Part shown: positions 38,519-51,573 of the stretch, in pieces
Position numbering within the stretch: position 1 is the first letter of the stretch
How the letters are laid out: every line of letters begins with the position of its first letter
Origin: Candidatus Pelagibacter sp. FZCC0015
Lineage (GTDB): Bacteria; Pseudomonadota; Alphaproteobacteria; Pelagibacterales; Pelagibacteraceae
Length of the DNA stretch: 64,000 nucleotides
Assembly: GCF_007833635.1 (NCBI RefSeq)
Contig: NZ_CP031125.1
Coordinates: 744,001-808,000, forward strand
Reading direction: 5' to 3'
Notes under the pieces: generated by a model
Told to the model about the DNA's origin: nothing
The model's database searches: none
What the model saw: the letters and a program-made list of their open reading frames with translations, nothing else
Made by a program: the position numbers and the translations under genes

Positions 38519-39567
38519 TTTTGAAAACCTGTCTTAAAATTGTTTCTCCTATTTTTTACAAGCATGACTTTGAACAATTCACCCATTTGATTTTCATCTA
38601 TTAAACGTCTTACTCGGTAAAATAAATCTGCTTTTTTAGAAAATGCCATATTTTTGCTGATTATTTCTGCTCTTTGAAGAATACCCATATTTGTCAAAAA
38701 TTTTTTTTGATTTGTAAAAATTGAATTAACTTCTTTAAACTGATTAATAAATTTTTCAAAGGAACGAAAGTTTATATTGTAAGTAATATCAGAGTCTCCA
38801 ATATTTTCTAAAACGTTAGAATATTTGTGATTATTTACTGCCTGAAGAGTTTCATACATTTTGCTATCTGCATAACCATAATCAATAACTAACATTCCTC
38901 CATCATTTTTTTGTATTAAGTCACAAATTATTCTTAAATATTTAAATGTATCTGGCGAATATTCTATAACGCTCTGATCCTTTGATATTTCGAAATTAAG
39001 ATCTTTTTCAATTGTTTCTATATCAATTTTTTCTTCTTTAAATTCAGCTTTGTTTGGATCACGCAAATTCACAAATCTTTCAAACCAGCAATCTTTTTTT
39101 TTAAAAAATTGTTTGATCGGTATGGCGTCAAAAAATTCATTAGCTAAAAAAATTGTTGGGTTTGAGTTTATTTTTTCAATGTTTTTTAACCATAAAAATT
39201 TTTTAGAATTTAAATTTTTTTTTTGTTCACTTAATAAAAAATCACTTTTTTCATGAATTACAAAACTGCAAGCATTGTAACACTCGGGAAAATTTATAAG
39301 TGTCTCATCTATAACTTTCATCATTTCACCATTTCCAGCTCCCAGTTCTAGCAAATTAAATTTTTTTGGAGAGCCAATGCTTTTCCAAAAAGTAATCGTC
39401 CAAATTGCAATAATCTCCGAAAATAATCTTGTGACATTGGGAGCAGTAATAAAGTCTCCATCTTCACCAAAAGGATTTTTTTTCATATAAAAACCTTTGT
39501 CCTTATCGTAAAGAGCAAAATTTATAAATTGATCTAATGGTAAATTATTTTTTTTAGCGAGTTTCAT
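38515..39567 (-). CDS. SAM-dependent methyltransferase, MidA/NDUFAF7 family
   Basis: The 350-residue protein matches COG1565 proteins. The signature GDFITAPNVTRLFSEIIAIW (about 37-56), the SAM loop LLELGAGNGEMM (about 72-83) and FLANEFFDAIPIKQF (about 133-147) are clear. The mitochondrial homologue NDUFAF7 dimethylates an arginine of complex I subunit NDUFS2, so a role in NADH dehydrogenase assembly is plausible; that gene is not in this window. It overlaps the end of lgt by 14 bases. Confidence 0.87.
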   Translation of the reverse strand: MKLAKKNNLPLDQFINFALYDKDKGFYMKKNPFGEDGDFITAPNVTRLFSEIIAIWTITFWKSIGSPKKFNLLELGAGNGEMMKVIDETLINFPECYNACSFVIHEKSDFLLSEQKKNLNSKKFLWLKNIEKINSNPTIFLANEFFDAIPIKQFFKKKDCWFERFVNLRDPNKAEFKEEKIDIETIEKDLNFEISKDQSVIEYSPDTFKYLRIICDLIQKNDGGMLVIDYGYADSKMYETLQAVNNHKYSNVLENIGDSDITYNINFRSFEKFINQFKEVNSIFTNQKKFLTNMGILQRAEIISKNMAFSKKADLFYRVRRLIDENQMGELFKVMLVKNRRNNFKTGFQN

Positions 39568-40324
39568 ATTTTAAATAAAATAAGATTACTCCTGATATTA
39601 TAAATATTAAACTTACTACTTGCCCCATCGTTAAGTTTAAAAGTATATAACCAAGTTGTTCATCTGGTACTCTGTAAAATTCAATAATAAATCTGAAAAT
39701 TGAGTAAATTATTAAAAATAATCCTGAAATAACACCAGGTTTGTTTGAAAATTTATTTTTAAAATAAATTAATAATAAAAATAAAAATAAACCCTCTAAT
39801 AGTGCTTCATATAATTGCGATGGATGCCTAGGAAAATTATCTACCTGAACAAATGTTACTGCCCAGGGTACATTAGTTATAGTTCCATACAACTCTGAAT
39901 TTATAAAGTTTGCTATTCGTCCAAAAAATAATCCGACTGGAGCTACTAAAGCAACAATATCTAAATATAAGAATGGGTTTTGATTATTTTTTCTAGCGAA
40001 AAATATAGATGCGAAAATAACTCCAATTAACCCACCATGGAAGGACATTCCTCCTTGCCAAATTTTAAATATATCTAATGGATTATTTATATAAAAACTT
40101 AAATTATAAATTAAAATATAACCAAGTCTTCCCCCTAAAATTATACCTATAATTAAATAAGTTAAATAATCATCAAATTTATTTTTAACTTCTATGTCTT
40201 GGATAAATAATTTTTTAGCGAGAATCCAGCCTAATATAATTCCAAATATATAAGCTAAAGAATACCACCTGATTTCTAAAGAAAATATTTCTAAGGCTAC
40301 TGGGTCAAAATTATTAATGAACAT
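39554..40324 (-). CDS. lgt: Prolipoprotein diacylglyceryl transferase
   Basis: Lgt attaches diacylglycerol to the cysteine of prolipoproteins in the inner membrane. The 256-residue protein has seven or so membrane helices, the GMSFHGGLIG motif (about 91-100) and the signature GRIANFINSELYG (about 135-147), plus the late conserved Arg in RFIIEFYRVPD. It is divergent from ubiK, with 32 bases between them. Confidence 0.95.
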   Translation of the reverse strand: MFINNFDPVALEIFSLEIRWYSLAYIFGIILGWILAKKLFIQDIEVKNKFDDYLTYLIIGIILGGRLGYILIYNLSFYINNPLDIFKIWQGGMSFHGGLIGVIFASIFFARKNNQNPFLYLDIVALVAPVGLFFGRIANFINSELYGTITNVPWAVTFVQVDNFPRHPSQLYEALLEGLFLFLLLIYFKNKFSNKPGVISGLFLIIYSIFRFIIEFYRVPDEQLGYILLNLTMGQVVSLIFIISGVILFYLKYETR

Positions 40325-40356
40325 TTTTAATAATACTTATAAAGTATATCTTAAAT

Positions 40357-40608
40357 ATGAAAAATTCTAAATTTATAATTGATAAGTTTGCTAAATTAAT
40401 AGAGCAGGGACTAGTATCTTCAAAAGACTTAACTACTGAATTATTTAATATCTTAAAATCTAAAAGAGATGAGTTTGTTTTTAAAATGAAACTTACAAGT
40501 AAAGATGAATTTGAAGTACTCTCAAAACGTGTTGAGAATCTTGAAAATAAAATAAATAAACTTAAGAAAAAAAAAAGTAAAAAAGTTAAACAGGCAAGAA
40601 AACCTTAA
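40357..40608 (+). CDS. ubiK: UbiK/YqiC-type accessory factor (BMFP family)
   Basis: This 83-residue protein has the membrane-fusogenic (BMFP) layout: an amphipathic N-terminal helix, the conserved stretch LTSKDEFEVLSKRVENLENK (about 46-65), a C-terminal coiled coil and a basic tail (KKKKSKKVKQARKP). E. coli UbiK assists ubiquinone synthesis under oxygen and forms coiled-coil trimers. Its last 23 bases overlap the convergent sensor kinase gene. Confidence 0.82.
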   Translation: MKNSKFIIDKFAKLIEQGLVSSKDLTTELFNILKSKRDEFVFKMKLTSKDEFEVLSKRVENLENKINKLKKKKSKKVKQARKP

Positions 40609-41914
40609 CCCTTAAACCATTCATTTTTGATTTTTCCAACATTATATTTCCTCCATGAGATTTGATAATGTCCGATGAAATTGATAAACCAAGACCAACA
40701 CTTGATTTTGAGTCTGCTCGACCCTTATCTATTTTATAGAAGGGTTTAAATACATTTTCATACTCATTTTTTGGTATTCCAGGACCATCATCATCAATAA
40801 TAATGAATAAGTTAGTATTTTTTTTACTTAAGCTAATTTCAACTTTATTCGCATATTTCAGTGAATTATCAATTAGATTATTTAGACATCTATTAATTAA
40901 ATTTTTCCTGCCATTAAAGTAAATTCTTGGTGTTAAGTTTTGTGAAATGTTTTCATTATTATATTTTTCAATAACTTCTGAAATTAATTCAGATAGATTA
41001 AACATTTCATCTTTTTCAACATATGATGAGCTGGTAAATTGTAAATATTCATTTAACATTTTCTCCATTTCATTGATGTCTTCAGTCAATTTATTAACAG
41101 TTTCTTTATCTTTTATGAAAGCTAATTGTAGTTTCATCCTTGTTAAAGGTGTTCTTAAGTCATGACTTATTCCAGATAACATTTCTGTTCTTTGATTTAT
41201 GTGTCTTTCAATTCTCTTTCTCATTTTATCAAATTCATGTCCTGCTTGTCTTATTTCAAGGGCTCCAGAAGGTTTGAACTCTTCAATATTTTCTCCTTTA
41301 CCAAACCTTTCAGCCGCGCGAGCTAGGTTTGTGATTGGTCTAGTTTGATTTTTTAAAAATATTAGAGAAATGATCACCATTATAATTGCAGGTACTGTGA
41401 TCCAAAGTGCAAATATTCTTGCTGAAGAACTTGCAACCCTATCTTTGGGCACTAAAAATTTAAAATAACCATCTTTGTATTTAATTCTTAAATCAATTAA
41501 TTCTTTATAACTTGTTGTATCAAACCAGTATTCATTTAATCCAAATTTAGATTTTAGTTCTCTTCTTAAAGTTCTATCTATAGGACTAAACCATCTTTCA
41601 GTATCTGTATTTTGTAATTTTTCGTTATTGGTAAACTCAATATTTAAATCTAAAAATATGGAAAAAAGATCTAGCAACTCTTGTTTATTTTCTTGCTCAC
41701 TTCCATAGCCTTCAATAAATGTACTAATTTCATTTACCAAGGTTCTTGTCATACCTTTGTTTGTTTTGATCCAAAGGCTATCAAAAAAAACAATTGTAAT
41801 TACTAGTTGCAAAACCAAAACTGGAATAGCAACTATAAGAAGTGCTCTATAAAATAATCTTTTTGGTAATATTTTTTTAAAGTAATCACTCAATCCAGAG
41901 AACATATCCCGCAC
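40586..41914 (-). CDS. envZ: EnvZ-like sensor histidine kinase
   Basis: The 442-residue protein has two membrane helices (about 21-43 and 170-192) around a periplasmic domain, a HAMP segment (about 193-245), the HisKA phosphorylation site SGISHDLRTPLTRMK (about 247-261, His251) and an ATPase domain with N box NLIDNSLKYA (about 337-346), DDDGPGIP and GLGLSIS. This matches the OmpR-partner kinases. It follows ompR with a 29-base overlap, so the two are a cognate pair. The signal is unknown. An in-frame ATG at 41905 is an alternative start. Confidence 0.9.
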   Translation of the reverse strand: MRDMFSGLSDYFKKILPKRLFYRALLIVAIPVLVLQLVITIVFFDSLWIKTNKGMTRTLVNEISTFIEGYGSEQENKQELLDLFSIFLDLNIEFTNNEKLQNTDTERWFSPIDRTLRRELKSKFGLNEYWFDTTSYKELIDLRIKYKDGYFKFLVPKDRVASSSARIFALWITVPAIIMVIISLIFLKNQTRPITNLARAAERFGKGENIEEFKPSGALEIRQAGHEFDKMRKRIERHINQRTEMLSGISHDLRTPLTRMKLQLAFIKDKETVNKLTEDINEMEKMLNEYLQFTSSSYVEKDEMFNLSELISEVIEKYNNENISQNLTPRIYFNGRKNLINRCLNNLIDNSLKYANKVEISLSKKNTNLFIIIDDDGPGIPKNEYENVFKPFYKIDKGRADSKSSVGLGLSISSDIIKSHGGNIMLEKSKMNGLRVKVFLPV

Positions 41915-42563
41915 CTCTTATTGTTTGCAAAAATTTTGGATTTTTTGGATCAATTTCAATTTTTTTTCTAAGCCGAGTAATAATAACATCTATTGATCTC
42001 TCTTTATCTAAATTGATTAATTGACCAATATCTTCCCTAGAAAATGTTTTGCCTGGGTTATTAATCATTTTTTCTAAAATAGTTTTTTCCGTTGCATTAA
42101 TCTTAAATTCTTTATCACTTTTAAATATTAAAAGTTTATTCAAATCAATTTTTACATTTGCAAATTCTATCACCCTTTTCTGATCTGTTTTGATAGTTTT
42201 ATTTAATATGTTCTGTATTCTTAGAATTAATTCTTTTGGTTCAAATGGTTTCGGTAAATAATCATCAGCACCAATCTCTAAGCCTTCAACTCTTTCACTT
42301 GCTTCACCTTTGGCAGTGAGAAGTATAACTGGTGTATCTAATTTTTTTTTATTCTCTTTTAAAAATTCAAGCCCACTTTTACCAGGCATCATGATATCCA
42401 AAACTATTAAATCAAACTTAATTATTTTTATTTTCTCTGATGCATTTTCTGCATTTTCAGCAGTAGTGACTAAAAATTTATTTTCATTTAAATACTTTTT
42501 TACAAGAGATCTAATTCCATCATCATCATCAACCACTAGTATATGTGCAATAAACTTATCCAT
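41886..42563 (-). CDS. ompR: OmpR-family response regulator
   Basis: The 225-residue protein has a receiver domain (about 1-120) with the acidic pocket VVDDDDG, the phospho-accepting Asp in LIVLDIMMPG (about residue 56), Thr in LLTAKGE and Lys in LPKPFEP, and a winged-helix DNA-binding domain (about 130-225) with RSIDVIITRLRKKIE as recognition segment and TIRGAGYVL at the end. It overlaps the marR gene by eight bases and envZ by 29, so all three are probably one operon. Confidence 0.93.
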   Translation of the reverse strand: MDKFIAHILVVDDDDGIRSLVKKYLNENKFLVTTAENAENASEKIKIIKFDLIVLDIMMPGKSGLEFLKENKKKLDTPVILLTAKGEASERVEGLEIGADDYLPKPFEPKELILRIQNILNKTIKTDQKRVIEFANVKIDLNKLLIFKSDKEFKINATEKTILEKMINNPGKTFSREDIGQLINLDKERSIDVIITRLRKKIEIDPKNPKFLQTIRGAGYVLWIE

Positions 42564-42993
42564 TAATTATTTTACTTAGTACATTATCAAAATTAATAAC
42601 CTCTTCAGAACTTGAATTTAATAAAGCATTATAAATTCTCTTTTTTTGTAAATTGAAAATTTCATTAAAAATTTTTTTACCTTTATCATTAAGAAAAACA
42701 TGCTTTACTCTAGTATCTTGGTCATCTTTTTTAAAAATGACGATTTCAAGTTTAATCAAATCTTTGAGAACACGATTTAAGCTTTGTTTTGTTACTTTTA
42801 ATCTCTTAAGCAGCTCAGAAATTGAGATCCCTTCATACATTGACAGTAAATGAATTACTTTATGGTGTGCTAAACCAATTGAATATCTATCTAATATTTT
42901 TTTAGAGTCAGAAAAGGTTTCTCTATAGCTTACGAATAGTTTTTCAATTAGATCTTTAAGTTGGTCATCTTTTAAATATAAAAGTTCTTTCAT
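42556..42993 (-). CDS. MarR-family transcriptional regulator
   Basis: I choose the ATG at 42993 (MKELLYLKDDQL). An upstream in-frame ATG at 43041 would add 16 unconserved residues and cover the predicted ilvE promoter. The 145-residue protein has an N-terminal dimer helix and a winged helix-turn-helix (about 45-110), with ISISELLKRLKVTKQSLNRV as the HTH and KKDDQDTRVKHVFLNDKG as the wing, typical of MarR. These proteins usually bind inverted repeats near their own start and respond to small ligands. Its position in front of ompR-envZ is unusual for the OmpR pair. Confidence 0.85.
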   Translation of the reverse strand: MKELLYLKDDQLKDLIEKLFVSYRETFSDSKKILDRYSIGLAHHKVIHLLSMYEGISISELLKRLKVTKQSLNRVLKDLIKLEIVIFKKDDQDTRVKHVFLNDKGKKIFNEIFNLQKKRIYNALLNSSSEEVINFDNVLSKIING

Positions 42994-43008
42994 AATAGGT
43001 AAGTTATA

Positions 43009-43037
43009 TTGACATATTAAAGATACAAAGATATTTT
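43009..43037 (+). promoter_or_regulatory. Predicted sigma-70 promoter of ilvE
   Basis: TTGACA (43009-43014) is a perfect -35 box; 17 bases later comes TATTTT (43032-43037). The expected transcription start is near 43044, 23 bases before the ilvE ATG. This is one of the best-looking core promoters in the window. It lies within the spacer shared with marR, so MarR could repress it. Confidence 0.6.
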
Positions 43038-43066
43038 TCATTTATAAATTAAAAAAATTTTCACAC

Positions 43067-43948
43067 ATGATACCTTACGATAAGCGATCTGGAAAAATAT
43101 GGTACAACAACGAATTAGTTGATTGGGCTGACGTTAAACTACATGTTTTAAGCCATGGTATGCACTACGCTAGTTGTGTATTTGAGGGTGAGAGAGTTTA
43201 TGATGGTTCAATTTTCAAATTAGAAGAGCACACAGCTAGATTTTTTCATTCTGCAAGAAGAATGGGTTTTGAAATTCCATATACAGAAGAAGAAATCAAT
43301 AATGCATCCAATAAAATTATAGCAACCCAAAAAGTAGAAAATGGTTATGTAAGACCTGTTGCTTGGAGAGGTAGTGAGATGATGGCTATTTCTGCGCAAC
43401 AAACAAAAATACATGTTGCGATTGCAACATGGGAATGGGGATCATATTTTGATCCTAAACTTAAAGTAGAAGGAATAAGATTAAATATTTCAAATTGGAG
43501 AAGACCAGCACCTAATACAATACCGTGGGATACAAAGGCGTCAGGTCTTTACATGATTTGTACACTCTCAAAACATGAGGCAGAAAAGCAAGGATATACA
43601 GATTCTTTAATGCTTGATCATGAAGGGAATATTGCTGAAGCAACTGGAGCAAATATTTTTTTCAAAGATAAAAATGGAGAAATTCACACTCCAATACCAG
43701 ATTCTTTTTTAGATGGTATTACAAGAAGAACAGTAATTGGAATTGCAAAATCAAAAAATATAAAAGTACATGAGAGAAAAATTAGTCCAACTGAATTACC
43801 TAATTTTGTTGGATGTTTTTTAACAGGAACAGCAGCAGAGGTAACACCAGTTTCTTGTATTGCTGAAAATCAATTTAAAGTTTGTGATATTATTATTGAT
43901 TTGAATGAAAGTTATCAGGCATTAGTTAGGAAGAAAAAAGCAGCCTAA
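43067..43948 (+). CDS. ilvE: Branched-chain amino acid aminotransferase
   Basis: IlvE is a fold-type IV PLP enzyme that makes leucine, isoleucine and valine from their keto acids, with glutamate as amino donor. The 293-residue protein has the N-terminal GKIWYNNELVDWADVKLHVL (about 9-28), FEGERVYDG, the region WDTKASGLYMICTL around the PLP Lys (about 160-173), EATGANIFF (about 192-200) and FLTGTAAEVTPV near the end. Its stop shares CTAA with the convergent pgsA. Confidence 0.94.
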   Translation: MIPYDKRSGKIWYNNELVDWADVKLHVLSHGMHYASCVFEGERVYDGSIFKLEEHTARFFHSARRMGFEIPYTEEEINNASNKIIATQKVENGYVRPVAWRGSEMMAISAQQTKIHVAIATWEWGSYFDPKLKVEGIRLNISNWRRPAPNTIPWDTKASGLYMICTLSKHEAEKQGYTDSLMLDHEGNIAEATGANIFFKDKNGEIHTPIPDSFLDGITRRTVIGIAKSKNIKVHERKISPTELPNFVGCFLTGTAAEVTPVSCIAENQFKVCDIIIDLNESYQALVRKKKAA

Positions 43949-44529
43949 TCTTTACTGTCTTCAGACATAGCATGATCAATACCTTTTCGCATATAATCAT
44001 ATGCAGTAAAAAGTGTTAAAGCAGCCGATAACCACAAAAGAATTATACCTATAGTTTGAGCATTATAATCTTGGAAATTAATTATTTTATTTCCAGTATC
44101 TCCAGACAATAAAAGAGCAATTGATACCATTTGTAATACTGTTTTAAGTTTAGCAAGGTTTGAAACAGGAAGTTTTATTTTTCCCTTTGCTAAAAATTCT
44201 CTCAAACCTGAAATTAAAATTTCTCTTGTAAGAATTATTATTGCTGCAATTACTTCATAATTTCTGATTGTCCCATCCATAACCAAAAGTATTAATGCTG
44301 TAGCAACAATGATTTTATCAGCTATAGGATCTAATAATTCACCCAGTTTTGACTCTACTCCAAACATTCTAGCCAACATACCATCCAAGAAGTCTGTAAA
44401 TGATGCAATAATAAATAATATTAAAGCAGTAAGATCACCATAAAATCCTGGAAGATAAAAAGCTAAAACAAAAAAAGGAACAATTATTATTCGCCCTATC
44501 GTTAATATGTTTGGAATTTTTTTTAGCAT
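43945..44529 (-). CDS. pgsA: CDP-diacylglycerol-glycerol-3-phosphate 3-phosphatidyltransferase
   Basis: PgsA makes phosphatidylglycerol phosphate in the inner membrane. The 194-residue protein has about five helices and the CDP-alcohol phosphotransferase signature, with the D-G-x2-A-R-x8-G-x3-D-x3-D pattern seen in DGMLARMFGVESKLGELLDP (about residues 49-68 and onward). The stop codon is TAG, within the CTAA shared with ilvE. It follows uvrC by two bases. Confidence 0.94.
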   Translation of the reverse strand: MLKKIPNILTIGRIIIVPFFVLAFYLPGFYGDLTALILFIIASFTDFLDGMLARMFGVESKLGELLDPIADKIIVATALILLVMDGTIRNYEVIAAIIILTREILISGLREFLAKGKIKLPVSNLAKLKTVLQMVSIALLLSGDTGNKIINFQDYNAQTIGIILLWLSAALTLFTAYDYMRKGIDHAMSEDSKD

Positions 44530-44531
44530 AA

Positions 44532-46367
44532 TTATTCGTGGAAAAAGTTATATATCTTTTTTGCTACTTTTTCTTCAACACCTTCTACAGATTTTATTTC
44601 ATCTAAGCTAGCAGACTCAACTGATCTTGCAGATCCAAAATGGTTCAATAAAGCTCTTTTTCTTATAGTCCCAATCCCCTCTATTTGATCTAACAGAGAT
44701 TTGCTTATACCTTTTTTTCTCTTTGCTCTATGAGCGCTTATAGCAAATCTATGTGATTCATCTCTTATTCTTTGAAGAAAAAATAGAGTAGGGTCATTTC
44801 TAGTGAATTTATATTCTTTGCCATTGTGAAAAAAAGTTTCATTTCCACTATTTCTAAATTTACCTTTTGCTATTGCAATAATTGGAATGTCGTGAAGTCC
44901 TAATTCATTAAGGCTCTCTCTAGCGACTGAATATTGACCTTTCCCCCCATCTACTAGAACCAAATCAGGAAAAGTAAGGTAATTATCTTTTTCTTGAACT
45001 GCTCTTTTGAACCTTCTATTTAATACCTCTCTCATCATTCCATAGTCGTCTTGCTCATTTTTTTTATGCTTAATATTAAATTTTCTATATCTTTTTTTGA
45101 TAAATCCTTCATCGCCGTAGGCTATTAAAGCGCCAACACTATTTGTGCCTTGAATATGACTATTATCATAAACCTCGATTAAGTTTATATTGGTTTCTAA
45201 ATTAAATTTTTTAGCCACTGCATCAAACAATTCTTTATTGTTCTGACTTTCATAAAGTTTTCTATTTAGACTATCCTTTGCGTTTTTAATTGCTTGATTA
45301 ATTACTTTTAGTTTTGATCCTTTTTTCGCAACTGAAATATTTATTTGTTTACCTTCTTTTTGTGTCAGTGTTTTTTCAATTAGTACTTTTTCCTTTATTT
45401 CTTCTGAAAGGATAACTGATGAAGGAACACTTTTATTTTCATAAAATTGAGAAACAAATGAATTAAGGATTTCACTAAACTTTTCATCTGGATCGTGTTT
45501 TGGGAAAAAAGCTTGATTGCCCCAATTTTGTTTTGATCTATAAAAAAATACTTGAATACAAGTTTTTCCAGATTCTTTATATCCAGCAATAACATCTGCC
45601 TCAACTAAGTTTGCTTCATTAATTCTCTGTGAAGATTGAATTATGTTTAATGCTTTAATTCTATCTCTTAAAATTACAGCTTTTTCAAAATCAAGATCCT
45701 CACTTGCCTTTTCCATTTGGTTAGAAAGATTTTTTTGAATTTTCCTAGATTTGCCTGAAACAAATTCAATAGCATCTTCTACTGTTTGATTGTATTCCTC
45801 TTTTTTTACATATCCTACACAAGGTCCAGAACATCTTTTTATTTGATATAAAATACAAGGTCTTTCTCTGTTTTTGAAAACGGTGTCATCACAAACTCTT
45901 AAATGAAAAATTTTTTGTATCATTTTAATTGTCCAATTAGCTGAACCAGCAGAGGCAAAAGGTCCAAAGTAAAAACCTTCTTTTGTTTTTTTTCCTCTAT
46001 GTCTTTTTATTTGAGGCCATTTATCTTTATTACCAATAAATATAAATGGAAATGACTTATCATCACGTAAAAGGATATTAAATTTTGGTTTATGTTTTTT
46101 AATTAAATTTGCTTCTAGTAGTAAAGCTTCACTTTCATTAGATGTTGTTGTTATCTCTAATTTTCTTGTTTGAGACAACATTCGTTCAGTTCTAATTATA
46201 TGATTTTTTTCTGAAACATAACTCTTTAATCTATTTGGTAAATTTTTTGCTTTACCCACATAAAGAATTTCATTCTTTTCATTAAGCATTCTGTATACGC
46301 CTGGAAGTTTTGGGACTAGAGGTAGCTCTTTTTTAATTACTTCTTTTCCTATTTCAGAGCTTATCAT
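44532..46367 (-). CDS. uvrC: Excinuclease ABC subunit C
   Basis: UvrC makes both incisions in nucleotide excision repair. I use the ATG at 46367 ([10 protein letters not shown]); a further in-frame ATG at 46397 would deepen the overlap with folB to 44 bases. The protein (about 611 residues) has the GIY-YIG domain ([20 protein letters not shown]), the UvrB-binding UVR domain around [20 protein letters not shown], the RNase H-like C-terminal nuclease with [16 protein letters not shown] and [10 protein letters not shown], and two helix-hairpin-helix motifs at the end. UvrB is encoded 1.2 kb upstream on the same strand. Confidence 0.95.
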   Translation of the reverse strand: MISSEIGKEVIKKELPLVPKLPGVYRMLNEKNEILYVGKAKNLPNRLKSYVSEKNHIIRTERMLSQTRKLEITTTSNESEALLLEANLIKKHKPKFNILLRDDKSFPFIFIGNKDKWPQIKRHRGKKTKEGFYFGPFASAGSANWTIKMIQKIFHLRVCDDTVFKNRERPCILYQIKRCSGPCVGYVKKEEYNQTVEDAIEFVSGKSRKIQKNLSNQMEKASEDLDFEKAVILRDRIKALNIIQSSQRINEANLVEADVIAGYKESGKTCIQVFFYRSKQNWGNQAFFPKHDPDEKFSEILNSFVSQFYENKSVPSSVILSEEIKEKVLIEKTLTQKEGKQINISVAKKGSKLKVINQAIKNAKDSLNRKLYESQNNKELFDAVAKKFNLETNINLIEVYDNSHIQGTNSVGALIAYGDEGFIKKRYRKFNIKHKKNEQDDYGMMREVLNRRFKRAVQEKDNYLTFPDLVLVDGGKGQYSVARESLNELGLHDIPIIAIAKGKFRNSGNETFFHNGKEYKFTRNDPTLFFLQRIRDESHRFAISAHRAKRKKGISKSLLDQIEGIGTIRKRALLNHFGSARSVESASLDEIKSVEGVEEKVAKKIYNFFHE

Positions 46368-46779
46368 GGCTTCTCTTTTTGGTAATTTGAATACCAACAG
46401 ATGAACACTGTTTTAAAATTTCTAATTTTTCAATTTTCAACATTATTTTAGCAATCCTTTTGTCTTTAAATAATTCGTCAAAAACAGCTTCTGCTAAAGT
46501 TTCTAGGAAATTATAATGTTTCTTTTTTACAAGTTTCGTAATTAATTTTACTATAGTTCCATAATTAACAATGGATTTGATATCTTTATCGCTTGAAGGT
46601 TTTTTGTCTTCATAGTCTATTTCAAGACTAAATTTAACTTTTTGTGGTTTTTCTTTTTCAAAATCGTAATAACCAAGTTTTAAATCCAAGATTAATTCGT
46701 TAATTAGGATTTTTTTCTCATAATTAAATAAGCTTTTATTTTTATCTATTTTAACAATTTTTAAATTGTTCTTTTTCAT
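46354..46779 (-). CDS. folB: Dihydroneopterin aldolase family protein
   Basis: The 141-residue protein has the FolB/epimerase fold: after a 25-residue lysine-rich lead comes [20 protein letters not shown] (about 24-43), then [15 protein letters not shown] (about 64-78) and [14 protein letters not shown] (about 85-98), matching the conserved Tyr, Glu and dimer contacts of dihydroneopterin aldolases. FolB cleaves dihydroneopterin in folate synthesis. The adjacent reductase gene, coupled by a four-base overlap, supports pterin metabolism. Confidence 0.82.
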   Translation of the reverse strand: MKKNNLKIVKIDKNKSLFNYEKKILINELILDLKLGYYDFEKEKPQKVKFSLEIDYEDKKPSSDKDIKSIVNYGTIVKLITKLVKKKHYNFLETLAEAVFDELFKDKRIAKIMLKIEKLEILKQCSSVGIQITKKRSHDKL

Positions 46780-47509
46780 TCTTTACCCATTACATCTGGT
46801 GTTTGCCAGTTAAGATTTTGACCACTATCAATAGCCAAAACTTGACCAGTAATAGATATATTTTTAATAAAAAAGTCAACAGCATTACATATTTGTTCCA
46901 CATCAACTTGTCTTTTAAGAGGTGTTGCTAAATATTGCTTTTTGAAATGTTTTTCAGACTGTCTTTGATTTTTTATAGTGGGTCCAGGTGCAATTGCGTT
47001 TACTCTTATATTTGGAGCTAAACTCATAGCGCTAGTTTTTGTTAAAGTATACAAACCAGTTTTGCTAAGAGTGTATGAAAAAAAGTAAGGAGTTAATTTG
47101 AACACTCTTTGATCAATAATATTTATAATATTATTATTTTTGCCTTTAACATTTTTAGCAAATTCTTTCGTCAATAGTGCAGGCGCTCTTAAATTGGTTC
47201 TTAAATGCTTACTCCAACTATCCAATGAAAAATTTTCCAATTTATCATTTTCAAATAAGGAGGCATTGTTAACAAGACAATCAAAATTTTTTAGTTTTGA
47301 TTTTGCAAATTTAATTATTTTTTTTATATCAGTTTCTTTGCTTAAATCACCTTTAACTAAGTATACTTTTGTGCCTTTACTAGATAACTCTTTTTTTAAT
47401 TTTTCTGCTTTTAATTTTGATTTATTATAATGGATTAAGATTTCAATATTTGGACCAGATAACTTTCTTGCAATTGCAGCACCCATTCGAGTAGCTCCAC
47501 CAGTAATAA

Positions 47510-47528
<19 letters not shown>
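46776..47528 (-). CDS. Short-chain dehydrogenase, pteridine reductase (FolM/PTR1)-like
   Basis: The 250-residue SDR has the cofactor loop [12 protein letters not shown] (about 9-20) with the Arg that marks NADPH-dependent pteridine reductases, [11 protein letters not shown] (about 87-97), catalytic Tyr and Lys in FSYTLSKTG (about 149-157), and an Asp in place of the usual Ser (NIIDQR), as in PTR1/FolM. Such enzymes reduce dihydromonapterin or dihydrobiopterin. The link to folB strengthens this. It overlaps the end of uvrB by 19 bases. Confidence 0.82.
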
Positions 47529-50919
<3,391 letters not shown>

Positions 50920-50920
<1 letters not shown>

Positions 50921-51573
50921 TGAAAACAGCCCTAGTGTTTGGTTCATCGGGTTTAGTTGGTGGGCATCTTGTTAATCAACTTATCCTGAATTCAAACTAC
51001 TCAAAAATAAAGATTTTTGTTCGTTCAAAAATAGAACCTATTAATCCAAAAATTGAAATTATTGATACTAATTTTAATGATTTAGAAAAGTATAGAAATG
51101 ATATTAAAGGTGAAGACTGTTTTTTTTGTATTGGTACAACAAGAAAAAATTCACCTAATAAAAATGAATATGAAAGAGTTGAACTCAATATTCCTACACA
51201 AATTGCCCAAATTGCTAAATCAAATTCAATTAAATCATTTTTTTTCGTTTCATCTGGTTATGCAGATCCAAAAAGTTCAGGTGATTATTTAAAATTCAAA
51301 GGATTAGTTGAACAAGAAATTAAAAATCAAAATTTTGATAAAATTGGGATCATGAGACCATCTTTTTTATTGGGAAATAGAAAAGAAAAAAGAATAGGTG
51401 AAAAATTTGGTATAATATTATTTAAATTGTTAACTCCAATATTAGTTGGGCCTTTAAGAAAAATGAGACCAATTAGGGCAGAAATAGTCGCCAAAGCAAT
51501 GGTAAAGTTGGCAAATGAAAATATTAATCAAAGTATATTTGAATCAAATGAGATTGCTGAATTAGTGAGATAG
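50920..51573 (+). CDS. NAD(P)-binding Rossmann protein, HTATIP2/YbjT-like
   Basis: The 217-residue protein is an atypical short-chain dehydrogenase: LVFGSSGLVGGHLVNQL (about 5-21) binds the dinucleotide, and CFFCIGTTRKNSP, FFFVSSGYADP and YLKFKGLVEQEI (Y-x3-K) follow. IMRPSFLLGNR is typical of the HTATIP2/TIP30-like group. The substrate is unknown. It is coupled to aspC by a one-base overlap (TAATG), and its 3' end overlaps trxB by 12 bases. Confidence 0.8.

Noticed and set aside
42993..43041. The longer MarR start at 43041.
   Set aside because: The extra 16 residues look unconserved and the stretch contains the ilvE promoter; the ATG at 42993 gives a normal MarR N-terminus.
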